Below the pieces are notes generated by a model. The model was not told where the DNA came from, ran no database searches, and was given only the letters and a program-made list of their open reading frames with translations. Shown one piece after another: positions 1 through 8,237 of a stretch of 14,024 nt of DNA. Positions within the stretch are counted from its first letter, which is position 1. Every line of letters begins with the position of its first letter. Origin of the DNA: CAZLYK01 sp964563495 (lineage in GTDB: Bacteria > Acidobacteriota > Blastocatellia > RBC074); the NCBI GenBank assembly GCA_964563495.1, contig CAZLYK010000145.1:1-14024 (forward strand), written 5' to 3'. A program made the position numbers and the translations under genes.

Positions 1-15
1 TAACAAGATAATCAT

Positions 16-52
16 GTTTAATCCTGCATAAATCCTGTTAATCCTGTCTATT
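16..52 (-). repeat. Solo copy of the AATAGACAGGATT extragenic repeat
   Basis: Read on the + strand this is an array of three ATCCTG units, spaced 11 and 9 bases apart and ending in CTGTCTATT. It begins one base after the polA stop codon. The same unit recurs at 2568-2673, 3570-3915, 5021-5060 and 12080-12220. Only one arm is visible here; a partner arm could lie beyond the left edge. Bases 1-15 show nothing else recognisable. Confidence 0.85.
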
Positions 53-53
53 G

Positions 54-1814
<1,761 letters not shown>

Positions 1815-1822
1815 CCGGCAGA

Positions 1823-2554
1823 TCAGCGATAGTAATCATTCGAGTCGGGACGGCCCGGCGCGCGCCGGTTTTGCCCCGTCCGGAATAAGAAGACGAGGGC
1901 TATCCCCGCGACAAATCCCCCGACGTGTGCCATGTAGGCCACGCCTCCGCCCTCTCTTCCGAGGGAACCGAACCCGCTCAGGAACTGCAGCAACCCCCAC
2001 AAACCGATCACGATCAGGGCCGGCATCTCGACGATCCGCCCGAACTGGAAGACCCGTACTCCCTGATGCGGAAAGAGGACCAAATAGGCGCCCAGGATGC
2101 CGGCGATCGCGCCGGATGCCCCGAGCGATGGAATCAGCGAGTTCGGCCCGAAGAAAATATGAGCCAACGTCGCCAGCACGCCGCAAACCAGATAGAAGAT
2201 CAGAAACCTGAGGTGGCCCATCCGGTCTTCGACATTATCTCCGAAAATCCACAAGTAGAGCATGTTGCCGCCAAGATGACCCAACCCGCCGTGCATGAAC
2301 ATCGCCGTCAAAATCGTCAGGTAGATCGGCCTCGGCCCGGGATACAGCCGCAGCCCCTCTCCGCCGATCCGCACGACCCCGTCGATATCCTGCCCGCCGG
2401 TGATCTCCGCCGGCACCACGCTGTAACCCAGCGTGAAGGCTTCGCTCGGCGTCTGCAACAAGAAGTAGACAAGCAGATTGGCCGCAATCAAGGCATAGGT
2501 CACAAAGGGCGTGATTTGCCGCTCAGAGTTGTCGTCACCGATTGGAAAAAGCAT
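1823..2554 (-). CDS. Rhomboid family intramembrane serine protease
   Basis: This integral membrane protein should cleave other membrane proteins within their transmembrane segments; its substrates are unknown. It has 243 aa and about six hydrophobic segments. The catalytic serine is S147 in the GASG motif (145-148) and the catalytic histidine is H210 in the AHVGG motif of the last helix. The HxxxN signature of the second helix is H93/N97 (GHLGGNMLY). A hydrophilic loop at 50-78, typical of the first external loop in this family, separates helices 1 and 2. The ATG is preceded by GGAGG at 3 bases' spacing in the transcript, which supports this start. It is the first gene after a long inverted repeat (2568-2673) and is followed 8 bases later by polA, probably one transcript. 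Confidence 0.94.
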   Translation of the reverse strand: MLFPIGDDNSERQITPFVTYALIAANLLVYFLLQTPSEAFTLGYSVVPAEITGGQDIDGVVRIGGEGLRLYPGPRPIYLTILTAMFMHGGLGHLGGNMLYLWIFGDNVEDRMGHLRFLIFYLVCGVLATLAHIFFGPNSLIPSLGASGAIAGILGAYLVLFPHQGVRVFQFGRIVEMPALIVIGLWGLLQFLSGFGSLGREGGGVAYMAHVGGFVAGIALVFLFRTGQNRRAPGRPDSNDYYR

Positions 2555-2567
2555 GGTCCTCCCTGGG

Positions 2568-2673
2568 AAAATAGACAGGATGAACAGGATTCAACCGGAT
2601 TAAACAGGATCAAAGACAAGGCAGAGAAACATCCTGTTTAATCCGCTTGAATCCTGTTCATCCTGTCTATTTT
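2568..2673. repeat. Inverted pair of the AATAGACAGGATT repeat (43-base arms, 20-base loop)
   Basis: The arms at 2568-2610 and 2631-2673 are reverse complements with one mismatch (G at 2597 against C at 2645 gives no pair). They enclose a 20-base A/G-rich loop. The element fills almost the whole NAD kinase-rhomboid gap: it ends 3 bases from the NAD kinase stop and 13 bases from the rhomboid start codon. A transcript would form a very stable stem followed by a U-rich run on either strand, so it could attenuate or terminate transcription in both directions. That function is inference. Confidence 0.9.
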
Positions 2674-2676
2674 TTC

Positions 2677-3549
2677 TCACATGGTTCCCCACTTGAGCTT
2701 GGTCCTGAGCACTTCGAAATAGTTGCGATTGGCGGGCCGCACCAGGTCGAAGGTGACCCGGCTGCGACGACAGACGATTCGATCATCGGGTTCGAGACTG
2801 ATCCCGAGCTGGCCGTCGATGGTCAGCATGAGATCTTCGCTGTATCGCTTGAAGATCAGTTCGACCACGCTCTCGCCCGCAACGACGACCGGGCGATTGG
2901 AGAGCATATGTGGGCAGATCGGCGTCAGGATGATTGCCGACATGCTCGGATGGACTATCGGCCCTCCGGCCGAGAGCGAATAAGCGGTCGATCCCGTCGG
3001 CGTGGCGACGATCATTCCGTCGGCTCGAAATCGATTGACGAATTTGCCGTCGATGTAGCACTCGATCTCGATCATCCGGACCGGAGCGCCTTTGTTGACC
3101 ACGGCGTCATTGAGCGCGCGATGTTCGGCAATCGGGTTGCCGCCGCGATTGAGACTGACATCGAGCAGCATTCTGCGATCGACAAATAATCTGTTCTCTC
3201 GCACACCGTCGAGCGCGATGAACAATTCATCGAGCGTGAACTCAGTCAGATATCCGAGCCAGCCGAAATTCACGCCGAGCACCGGGATCTGCCGGTCACC
3301 GATCAGCCTCGCGGTCGCCAGTATCGTCCCGTCACCACCCAGAACGACGATCAGGTCTACGTCTTCAACCAGCTGCCCGTTCTCTACCGGCAGCATTGAA
3401 TAACCGGCTTGGCCCGCCGTCGCTCCGACCGCGCGCAGCTCGATCCGGTGTCGCCGGCACCACTCGCTCAGATCGCGGACGACAGACAGCGCTTCGGGCT
3501 TTTGCGGCCCAACAAAAACACCGATCGTTCTCAAATTCAGGCTTGACAC
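2677..3549 (-). CDS. nadK: NAD kinase
   Basis: This cytoplasmic enzyme phosphorylates NAD to NADP. With a GTG start at 3549 the protein has 290 aa, the usual family size. The nucleotide-binding GGDG motif is at 71-74 (D73 is the conserved Asp), followed by NFGWLGYL (94-101), ALND at 145-148, and the DG-x5-PTGSTAY block (D177, 183-190), then LSNRP near 216-220. The GTG is preceded by GAGG at 8 bases' spacing (3558-3561 on the + strand). The frame stays open upstream to 3936, but those extra 129 codons run straight through the palindromic array 3570-3915 and are not a real domain. The short gap to the downstream rhomboid gene is filled by an inverted repeat. Function is very secure; the exact start is fairly secure. 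Confidence 0.95.
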   Translation of the reverse strand: MSSLNLRTIGVFVGPQKPEALSVVRDLSEWCRRHRIELRAVGATAGQAGYSMLPVENGQLVEDVDLIVVLGGDGTILATARLIGDRQIPVLGVNFGWLGYLTEFTLDELFIALDGVRENRLFVDRRMLLDVSLNRGGNPIAEHRALNDAVVNKGAPVRMIEIECYIDGKFVNRFRADGMIVATPTGSTAYSLSAGGPIVHPSMSAIILTPICPHMLSNRPVVVAGESVVELIFKRYSEDLMLTIDGQLGISLEPDDRIVCRRSRVTFDLVRPANRNYFEVLRTKLKWGTM

Positions 3550-3590
3550 TGACCATGCCTCGGTTCGAAGAAGAGAATAGACAGGATTAT

Positions 3591-3648
3591 AGCGATTTTC
3601 ACGTTTGTGCGACCGCGAGGACGCGGTCGCACAAACGTGAAAATCGCT
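3591..3648. repeat. Hairpin 1 of the array: perfect 27-bp stem, 4-base loop
   Basis: The arms 3591-3617 and 3622-3648 pair perfectly around an AGGA loop. The outer 19 bases of the stem are homologous to hairpins 2 and 3, differing from hairpin 2 at four positions, each with the matching change in the opposite arm. The inner part (GACCGCG) is unrelated to the others. Confidence 0.92.
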
Positions 3649-3655
3649 GCCACAG

Positions 3656-3685
3656 GGTAAGCATTGATTGATGACCAATGTTACC
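3656..3685. repeat. Linker hairpin between array hairpins 1 and 2
   Basis: GGTAA/TTACC and CATTG/CAATG pair with one bulged G (3661) around the nine-base loop ATTGATGAC. The same linker recurs at 3783-3805 between hairpins 2 and 3. Confidence 0.6.
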
Positions 3686-3688
3686 GGT

Positions 3689-3770
3689 GCGGCTTTCAGG
3701 TTCGTGCATCCCGTCAGACACCCTCCCTGACGGTCGTGCGTCTGACGGGACGCACGAACCTGAAAGCCGC
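3689..3770. repeat. Hairpin 2 of the array: 31-bp stem with one mismatch, 20-base loop
   Basis: The arms 3689-3719 and 3740-3770 pair except for one A-C opposition. The 20-base loop (3720-3739) differs from the loop of hairpin 3 by only its first base. A competing internal stem, CCGTCAG (3711-3717) with CTGACGG (3727-3733), is also possible. Confidence 0.92.
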
Positions 3771-3782
3771 TGCCGCAGTGTA

Positions 3783-3805
3783 AGCATTGATTGATGACCA
3801 ATGCT
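3783..3805. repeat. Linker hairpin between array hairpins 2 and 3
   Basis: GCATTG/CAATGC plus one outer A-T pair enclose the same ATTGATGAC loop as the first linker. Here the G bulged in the first linker is paired. Confidence 0.55.
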
Positions 3806-3811
3806 ATCAGC

Positions 3812-3893
3812 GCGGTTTTCAGTTTCATGCGTCCTGTCGGACGCCCTCCCTGACGGTCGTGCGTCTGACAGGACGCATGAAACTGAAAGCCGC
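3812..3893. repeat. Hairpin 3 of the array: 31-bp stem with two G-T pairs, 20-base loop
   Basis: The arms 3812-3842 and 3863-3893 pair fully if two G-T oppositions are allowed on the + strand. Relative to hairpin 2, three base pairs are changed on both sides (stem positions 12, 16 and 24), one A-C mismatch becomes G-C, and two pairs become wobbles. The loop at 3843-3862 is nearly identical to that of hairpin 2. Confidence 0.92.
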
Positions 3894-3942
3894 TGTAATC
3901 CTGTCTATTCTCTTCCGAAAGCGGCCGGTCAATCAAGACATC

Positions 3943-5016
3943 TCAGATCATGCGCAGCGCCCGATCCAGATTTCTCAACCCTATCTCGACCTCCTCGGTC
4001 CTGACCGCGTAGCCGAGCCTGAAATGTCCCGGCGCCTCAAAATACCTTCCCGGGACGATCGAGGTCTCGAACTGTCGCAATTGATCGTGTAACGGACCGC
4101 TATCGGCGTGTTTCCTCAATTTCGGGAAGACGATCATCGAACGCGAAGGCACGACACAATCCAACCAATCGCCGTGGCCGGCTAAAAATCGGTGGACGAG
4201 ATCGATATTCGGCTCGAGGATTGAACGCGTCCTCGTTTCGAGCAGGTGCAGATTTTTAAAAGCCGCGACTGCCAGTTTATCGCTCGGCATCGATCCAACC
4301 GCGCCAAACAGGTCATTCAGCCGGCGCATGCTTTCGGCCAGCTCCGGTTCGGAGAGAATCCACCCGCAGCGCAACCCGCTCAGTCCATAGCTCTTGGTCA
4401 AACTGCTCGTGGTCATGAATTGCGGTCCGAGGTGGACGGCGCAAGGCCGGGCCTCTTCAAAGAGGATATCGCGGTAGACCTCATCAACGAGAACACGAGC
4501 GCCGGCTTCCGCCGCCAGTTCGCCGATCTGCCTGAGAGCCGACTGATCGACCGTCACTCCCGACGGATTGTGCGGCGAGGTGATCACAATCAGCCGGGTC
4601 CGCTTTGTCATGAGCCGGCGGATCTCATCCGGATCTACCCGGAAGCCGTCTTCGAATCTGCGGCCGAATCGCCTGATCTCCGTCCCCAGGTAGCCGAGCG
4701 CGCTGAGCAGCGGATCGTACGTCGGCTGCTCGATCAGAACCTGATCGCCGCGTTCGACGACCGTCGCCATGGCCAGAAAGTTGGCCATCGATGTCCCCTG
4801 CGAGGTGACGACATGATCGCTCGTCACACCATACTTTGCGGCGATCGCCTCTTTGAGCGGCTCATAGCCTTCGTGATTCGGCCCGTTCAGCGCCAGATCG
4901 TCGAGTGCGATCGGCAGGTCGGATAGCTCGCATCCGAGGATGCCGCTGTTGGCCAGGTTATACCGCGCCGCCGCGTGATACTTGGCCCAGGTCATATAGG
5001 TGCTCTGTTTGATCAT
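3943..5016 (-). CDS. PLP-dependent class I/II aminotransferase
   Basis: This cytoplasmic fold-type I aminotransferase should move amino groups between an amino acid and a keto acid through pyridoxal phosphate; the substrate cannot be told from sequence. At 357 aa it is at the short end of the family. Cofactor residues are visible in order: N150 in HNPSG, D178 and Y181 in DEVYRD, the Schiff-base lysine K208 in SSLTKSYG, and the carboxylate-binding arginine region GLRCGW with R216. The short N-terminus fits aspartate/valine-pyruvate-type enzymes of the class. The ATG lies about 5 bases from the repeat at 5021-5060, so its only SD-like AGGA, 10 bases upstream of the start, belongs to the repeat. 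An amino acid permease lies 26 bases upstream on the same strand, so the two may handle one substrate, but that is only context. Confidence 0.9.
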   Translation of the reverse strand: MIKQSTYMTWAKYHAAARYNLANSGILGCELSDLPIALDDLALNGPNHEGYEPLKEAIAAKYGVTSDHVVTSQGTSMANFLAMATVVERGDQVLIEQPTYDPLLSALGYLGTEIRRFGRRFEDGFRVDPDEIRRLMTKRTRLIVITSPHNPSGVTVDQSALRQIGELAAEAGARVLVDEVYRDILFEEARPCAVHLGPQFMTTSSLTKSYGLSGLRCGWILSEPELAESMRRLNDLFGAVGSMPSDKLAVAAFKNLHLLETRTRSILEPNIDLVHRFLAGHGDWLDCVVPSRSMIVFPKLRKHADSGPLHDQLRQFETSIVPGRYFEAPGHFRLGYAVRTEEVEIGLRNLDRALRMI

Positions 5017-5020
5017 TCTT

Positions 5021-5060
5021 GTTCAATCCTGCAAAAATCCTGTCAATCCTGTCTATTTTT
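5021..5060 (-). repeat. Solo AATAGACAGGATT repeat bridging permease stop and aminotransferase start
   Basis: Three ATCCTG units on the + strand end in CTGTCTATT, as at 16-52 and 12183-12220. It covers the last permease codons and nearly the whole gap to the aminotransferase. It supplies the permease stop (TGA at 5043-5045) and the SD-like AGGA before the aminotransferase. Confidence 0.9.
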
Positions 5061-6368
5061 CGCTCCGAACTTTCTCCACAGATAGAAGACCGGGACGCCC
5101 AGAGCGATGATCACCGCGCCGACACGCGCGTTCTTCCAGTCGGTGATAAAGGTATTAATAACTATGCCGATTCCCGCGATGATGAAGAGGATCGGAGTCA
5201 GTGGATAGAACGGCGCCGGCCGAGGCCGCGGGGCCTCCGGCAAGGTACGGCGAAAGACGATCAGCGCCGCGCCCGCCAGGGCGAAAAAGATCCAATCGGC
5301 GAAGACGGCATACCCGAGCAGCTCATCGTAGCGATTTGAGATGGCAAAGAGCGAGGCCAGTATCCCCTGGAGCAGGATCGCGGCCGTCGGCGTGTGAAAC
5401 CGCGGGTCGAGTCGCCCGACGAATTTGAAGAAGACCCCATCGGTGCCCATGGCGTAATAGACACGCGGCGCGCTCATCATGGCCAGGTTCATAAATCCGA
5501 AAGTCGAGACGACGACCAGCAGGCTGACGGCTTGAGCCCCAACCTCGCCGAAAAGCTTCCCAGCCACATCCGCCGCCGGGGTCTTCGTCGCCGCCAGTTG
5601 AGCCGCCGAAAGTACGTGCAGGTAGGCGATATTGGCGCTGACATAGACTGCAATTACGCAGAACACGCCGATCAGGATCGCGCGCGGCAGGTTTCGCAAG
5701 GGGTCGCGCACCTCCTCAGAGACAAAATTGAGATTCTGCCATCCCCCGTAAGAGAACATGACCGGGACCAGGCCGGCGAAAAAGATCGAGAGCAGGTTGA
5801 ACCCGGAGCGGCCCGGTGGGGTAATCGTCTCGAAATTGATTCCGGTCTCCCTGGTCAAGACAAACGCCCCGGCGATCAACAATCCAAGTGCCACGGTTTT
5901 GCCGAAAGTGATGATGTTGATCAGAATCGCGCCGGGCTTGATGCCGAGCGCGTGAAACCCGGCCAACCCCAGCAGGATCGCCACGGCCAGAGGCGAGACC
6001 AGTCTTTGATCCAGATGAAACAACCGCGACAGATATTGGGAAAAGGCCACCGCGACAGCCGCTGTCGCACCGGACTGAATGATTAAGAGCAATGACCAAC
6101 CGTGCAGAAAAGCGACGAGCGGGTGAAAAGCCTCGCGAAAGAAGGCATACTGCCCTCCGACGCGGGGCATGACCGTGCTCAATTCTGCGAAAACGAACGC
6201 CCCGATCAGCGCAATCAGGCCGCCGGCTGCCCAGACGGCGAGGATCAAAAACGGCGTCTCAACCGTCTGCGCCACGACATAGGGATTAATAAAGATGCCG
6301 GAACCGATAATCCCGCTGATCACGATCATGGTCGCGTCGAAAAGGGTAAGTTTGCGGGCAAAATTCAT
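5043..6368 (-). CDS. APC superfamily amino acid permease
   Basis: This 441-aa inner-membrane secondary transporter probably takes up or exchanges amino acids. It has about twelve hydrophobic segments and the APC signature GIIGSGIF at 19-26 in helix 1, whose broken-helix backbone binds the substrate. A conserved acidic/glycine stretch, AELSTVMPRVGGQY, follows helix 2, as in LAT-type and related permeases. The specific substrate is not evident. The gene starts 8 bases after the phosphatase stop, so the two are probably co-transcribed. The last four codons (Asn-Arg-Gln-Asp) and the TGA come from the repeat at 5021-5060, so the native C-terminus has been replaced or extended. No clear ribosome site precedes the ATG; translational coupling is possible. 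Confidence 0.92.
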   Translation of the reverse strand: MNFARKLTLFDATMIVISGIIGSGIFINPYVVAQTVETPFLILAVWAAGGLIALIGAFVFAELSTVMPRVGGQYAFFREAFHPLVAFLHGWSLLLIIQSGATAAVAVAFSQYLSRLFHLDQRLVSPLAVAILLGLAGFHALGIKPGAILINIITFGKTVALGLLIAGAFVLTRETGINFETITPPGRSGFNLLSIFFAGLVPVMFSYGGWQNLNFVSEEVRDPLRNLPRAILIGVFCVIAVYVSANIAYLHVLSAAQLAATKTPAADVAGKLFGEVGAQAVSLLVVVSTFGFMNLAMMSAPRVYYAMGTDGVFFKFVGRLDPRFHTPTAAILLQGILASLFAISNRYDELLGYAVFADWIFFALAGAALIVFRRTLPEAPRPRPAPFYPLTPILFIIAGIGIVINTFITDWKNARVGAVIIALGVPVFYLWRKFGAKNRQD

Positions 6369-6376
6369 AAGACGAG

Positions 6377-7159
6377 CTAATCCGGTGAGACCTCTTCCAA
6401 AACGCTCAGCATTTCATCGTGGACTTTTCCGTTGGTGCAGAGCAGGCTGGCGGAGTGGTTATCGAACGGCGAGCCATCCATCCTGGTGACGCGCCCGCCG
6501 GCCTCTTCGATCATCACCCAGCCGGCCGCCACATCCCACGCGTTCAACCCGTACTCCCAGAAACCATCCATGCTTCCCATCGCCACGCAGGCCATATCGA
6601 TGGCGGCGGCGCCCAGGCGTCTGACCCCCTGAGCGCGCTCCAGGAATTTCCGCCAGGCGGGCAGATATTCGTCCATCCTTTCGCGGACATCGTAGGGAAA
6701 ACCTGAGACAACCAGCGCCCGTTCGAGCCGGTCAATCTCCGAGACCCTGATCCTCTCGCCGTTACAGGTCGCGCCGGAGCCGTGTTCGGCGGCAAAAAGC
6801 TGATCGCGCGTCGGATCATAGATCACGCCGAGGACGGACCGGCCTCTATATTCGAGTCCGATCGAGACGGCGTAACAGGGAAATCCGTGTGAGAAGTTGG
6901 TCGTCCCATCAAGCGGGTCTATGATCCAGCAATATTCGCCGGCCGGATCGTCGTGTGCACTCACGCCGCTCTCTTCAGCCAGGATGCGGTGCCCCGGGTA
7001 GCGCCCCGAGATCAGCTCTGTGATGTGGCGTTCACTGGCGAGATCGGCTTCGGTGACCAGATTGATGCGGCCCTTTTTCTCGATTTGAAAACCGCGCGCG
7101 GCATATTCCTGCAGAATCGCGCCGGCCTCACGTGCAGCGCGAATAGCTAGATCAAGCAT
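6377..7159 (-). CDS. Inositol monophosphatase family phosphatase
   Basis: This soluble Mg-dependent phosphatase is related to inositol-1-phosphatase (SuhB). It hydrolyses small phosphate monoesters such as inositol phosphates, and members of the family also act on fructose bisphosphate, histidinol phosphate or PAP. At 260 aa it has the normal family length. Metal ligands are visible: the E62/E63 pair in AEES, D81 and D84 in DPLDGTTNF (81-89), and D209 in WDVAAGW (208-214). It heads the leftward run; a sigma-70-like promoter lies about 50 bases upstream at 7211-7239. The SD-like AGGGA is about 14 bases from the ATG, which is far, so the ribosome site is weak. Substrate is not predictable from context: permease and aminotransferase genes follow. 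Confidence 0.93.
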   Translation of the reverse strand: MLDLAIRAAREAGAILQEYAARGFQIEKKGRINLVTEADLASERHITELISGRYPGHRILAEESGVSAHDDPAGEYCWIIDPLDGTTNFSHGFPCYAVSIGLEYRGRSVLGVIYDPTRDQLFAAEHGSGATCNGERIRVSEIDRLERALVVSGFPYDVRERMDEYLPAWRKFLERAQGVRRLGAAAIDMACVAMGSMDGFWEYGLNAWDVAAGWVMIEEAGGRVTRMDGSPFDNHSASLLCTNGKVHDEMLSVLEEVSPD

Positions 7160-7343
7160 ATATTTTAGAAGATCCCTGGTTCAATTCTGCTCTCTTCGAC
7201 CTGGAGTCGAACTATATGTTTGCCTCGCCCGTACGTCAATGCTATGCTCTGCCGCGCTACAAACACCAACCGCCTCCGTGCGCAGGCGAACTCACCCACG
7301 TTACGCCCCTCTGCACACGAGCAGGATGAAACGGTCATAAATC
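7160..7343. other. Divergent intergenic region between phosphatase and triple winged-helix gene
   Basis: This 184-base gap separates the leftward and rightward gene blocks. It holds the strong leftward promoter-like sequence at 7211-7239 and a 6-bp stem with CTGGA loop at 7195-7211. A much weaker rightward pair is TTGCCT (7220-7225) and TATGCT (7243-7248), also 17 bases apart. A five-codon frame (ATG at 7326, stop TAA) precedes the ATG at 7344, which has no convincing ribosome site. No AATAGACAGGATT repeat is present. Confidence 0.6.
7211..7239 (-). promoter_or_regulatory. Sigma-70-type promoter for the leftward phosphatase-permease run
   Basis: On the minus strand a -35 box TTGACG (7234-7239) and a -10 box TATAGT (7211-7216) are separated by exactly 17 bases; each matches the consensus at five of six positions. 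Transcription would start near 7204, leaving a leader of about 45 bases before the phosphatase ATG. Predicted by eye only. Confidence 0.65.
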
Positions 7344-8207
7344 ATGAATGAAGCAACTGCATATACAGAGCATCCGGCCTTTTCTTCAACCGAGGTCGAA
7401 GTGGTACTCAAGGCGCTGGGGCAAATCGCGCGACCGGTGACGGCCAGACAACTTCGTGAACGCCTGACAGGGCCCTTCAAGCTGACTGAAGACCGGCTGA
7501 CCGGGCTGCTCGATGATCAGGTCAAGGCCGGGCAGGTTCATCGATTCGCCCCGATCGGGAAAAGCAAACTATCCCGCTATTCGACCCGCAACCTCGAACA
7601 GTACGCGCGAGAGACGCTGCTCAGACTCCTGGCCCAACGGCCACAGACGCGATCAGAGTTGATCAGGCGCTTGAAATCGCCGCTCGCTGAATACACCGAG
7701 CAGCAGAGACAGAAGCTCTTGACCGCGCTCGCCAACGAGGGCCGGATCTACGAATTACCCGCTTTGATCGGCGGCAGATCGAAATTTTACAGCGCTCAGC
7801 CTGCCGATCCCCGCCCTTACCTGGAAGACGCCATCGACAAGATCGGCAGGAAACTGGGGCTCAAACGCGAGGATGTGATCGCGGCGGCGCGCGAGCTGGC
7901 GGCCGACGAAAAGCCGGTCGAACCAAAGTTGCAGAACGATTTGAGCGAAAAGCTGCTTGCTCGCATGCTTCAGGTCAAGCTCGCTGCCGCACAGGGTGGG
8001 CTGGTTCCGCTCAATCAACTGTGGAGATCGCTCAAAAACGAGGGCTGGGATAAGACGAGTTTCGACCGGACCGTCCTCAGTTTGGCCGAAAAATACCGCG
8101 TCTCTCTCCAGCGGCACAACTTCCCTGCCGGCTTGAGCGAGGAGGAGCGCTCGGAATTAGTCGCCGACGAGTTGGGCAATTACTACGTCGGCATCGCGCT
8201 CAGGTAA
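7344..8207 (+). CDS. Unknown protein built of three winged-helix-like modules
   Basis: I do not recognise a named family. The 287-aa protein is soluble, with no signal or membrane segment. It reads as three successive helix-turn-helix/wing modules, at about 14-80, 85-150 and 205-285, with a helical, charged linker at 155-205. The first two modules look alike: both contain a short helix, an Arg/Gln-rich recognition helix, and a wing ending in a Lys/Arg-Ser-Lys-Phe/Leu-Tyr-type strand. The C-terminus ends in the strand YYVGIALR. Such architecture usually binds DNA or mediates assembly. It is the first gene of a rightward three-gene set; the ATPase gene follows after 30 bases. A role in loading the ATPase or the FtsK-nuclease on DNA is an inference. 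FtsK proteins normally carry a winged-helix gamma domain, which the downstream FtsK lacks. Confidence 0.75.
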   Translation: MNEATAYTEHPAFSSTEVEVVLKALGQIARPVTARQLRERLTGPFKLTEDRLTGLLDDQVKAGQVHRFAPIGKSKLSRYSTRNLEQYARETLLRLLAQRPQTRSELIRRLKSPLAEYTEQQRQKLLTALANEGRIYELPALIGGRSKFYSAQPADPRPYLEDAIDKIGRKLGLKREDVIAAARELAADEKPVEPKLQNDLSEKLLARMLQVKLAAAQGGLVPLNQLWRSLKNEGWDKTSFDRTVLSLAEKYRVSLQRHNFPAGLSEEERSELVADELGNYYVGIALR

Positions 8208-8237
8208 CTTATCCGACCCAACTCGAGACCGGCAAAG

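Larger units (their letters stand above)
3570..3915. repeat. Composite palindromic element: inverted terminal repeats around three hairpins
   Basis: Perfect 20-base inverted ends (3570-3589 and 3896-3915) carry the AATAGACAGGATTA core found elsewhere in the window. They enclose three long hairpins (3591-3648, 3689-3770, 3812-3893) joined by two near-identical linkers that can themselves fold (3656-3685, 3783-3805). The unit spacing is 98 and 123 bases; the difference is explained by the shorter first hairpin. The element fills most of the gap between the aminotransferase stop and the NAD kinase start. No open reading frame inside looks real. It resembles a MITE or REP-type (BIME-like) cluster; no flanking target duplication was visible. 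Confidence 0.85.

Noticed and set aside
1925..2641. Open frame antisense to the rhomboid gene and running into the inverted repeat
   Set aside because: Low-complexity translation opposite clear rhomboid motifs; it ends within a repeat.
3591..3893. CRISPR array
   Set aside because: The units are long inverted repeats with conserved linkers and similar loops, not short direct repeats with unique spacers, and no cas genes are present.
3550..3936. N-terminal extension of NAD kinase
   Set aside because: It is a translation of the palindromic array with no family similarity; a GTG with a ribosome site at 3549 gives the usual length.
5394..6086. Open frame antisense to the APC permease
   Set aside because: Highly charged translation rich in Asp, Gln and Arg, typical of the reverse of membrane-protein codons; no independent support.
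7165..7290. tRNA-like string on the minus strand (AGAGCA followed later by GTTCGACTCC)
   Set aside because: No acceptor stem, anticodon stem or T stem pairs; the similarity is explained by promoter boxes and the small hairpin.
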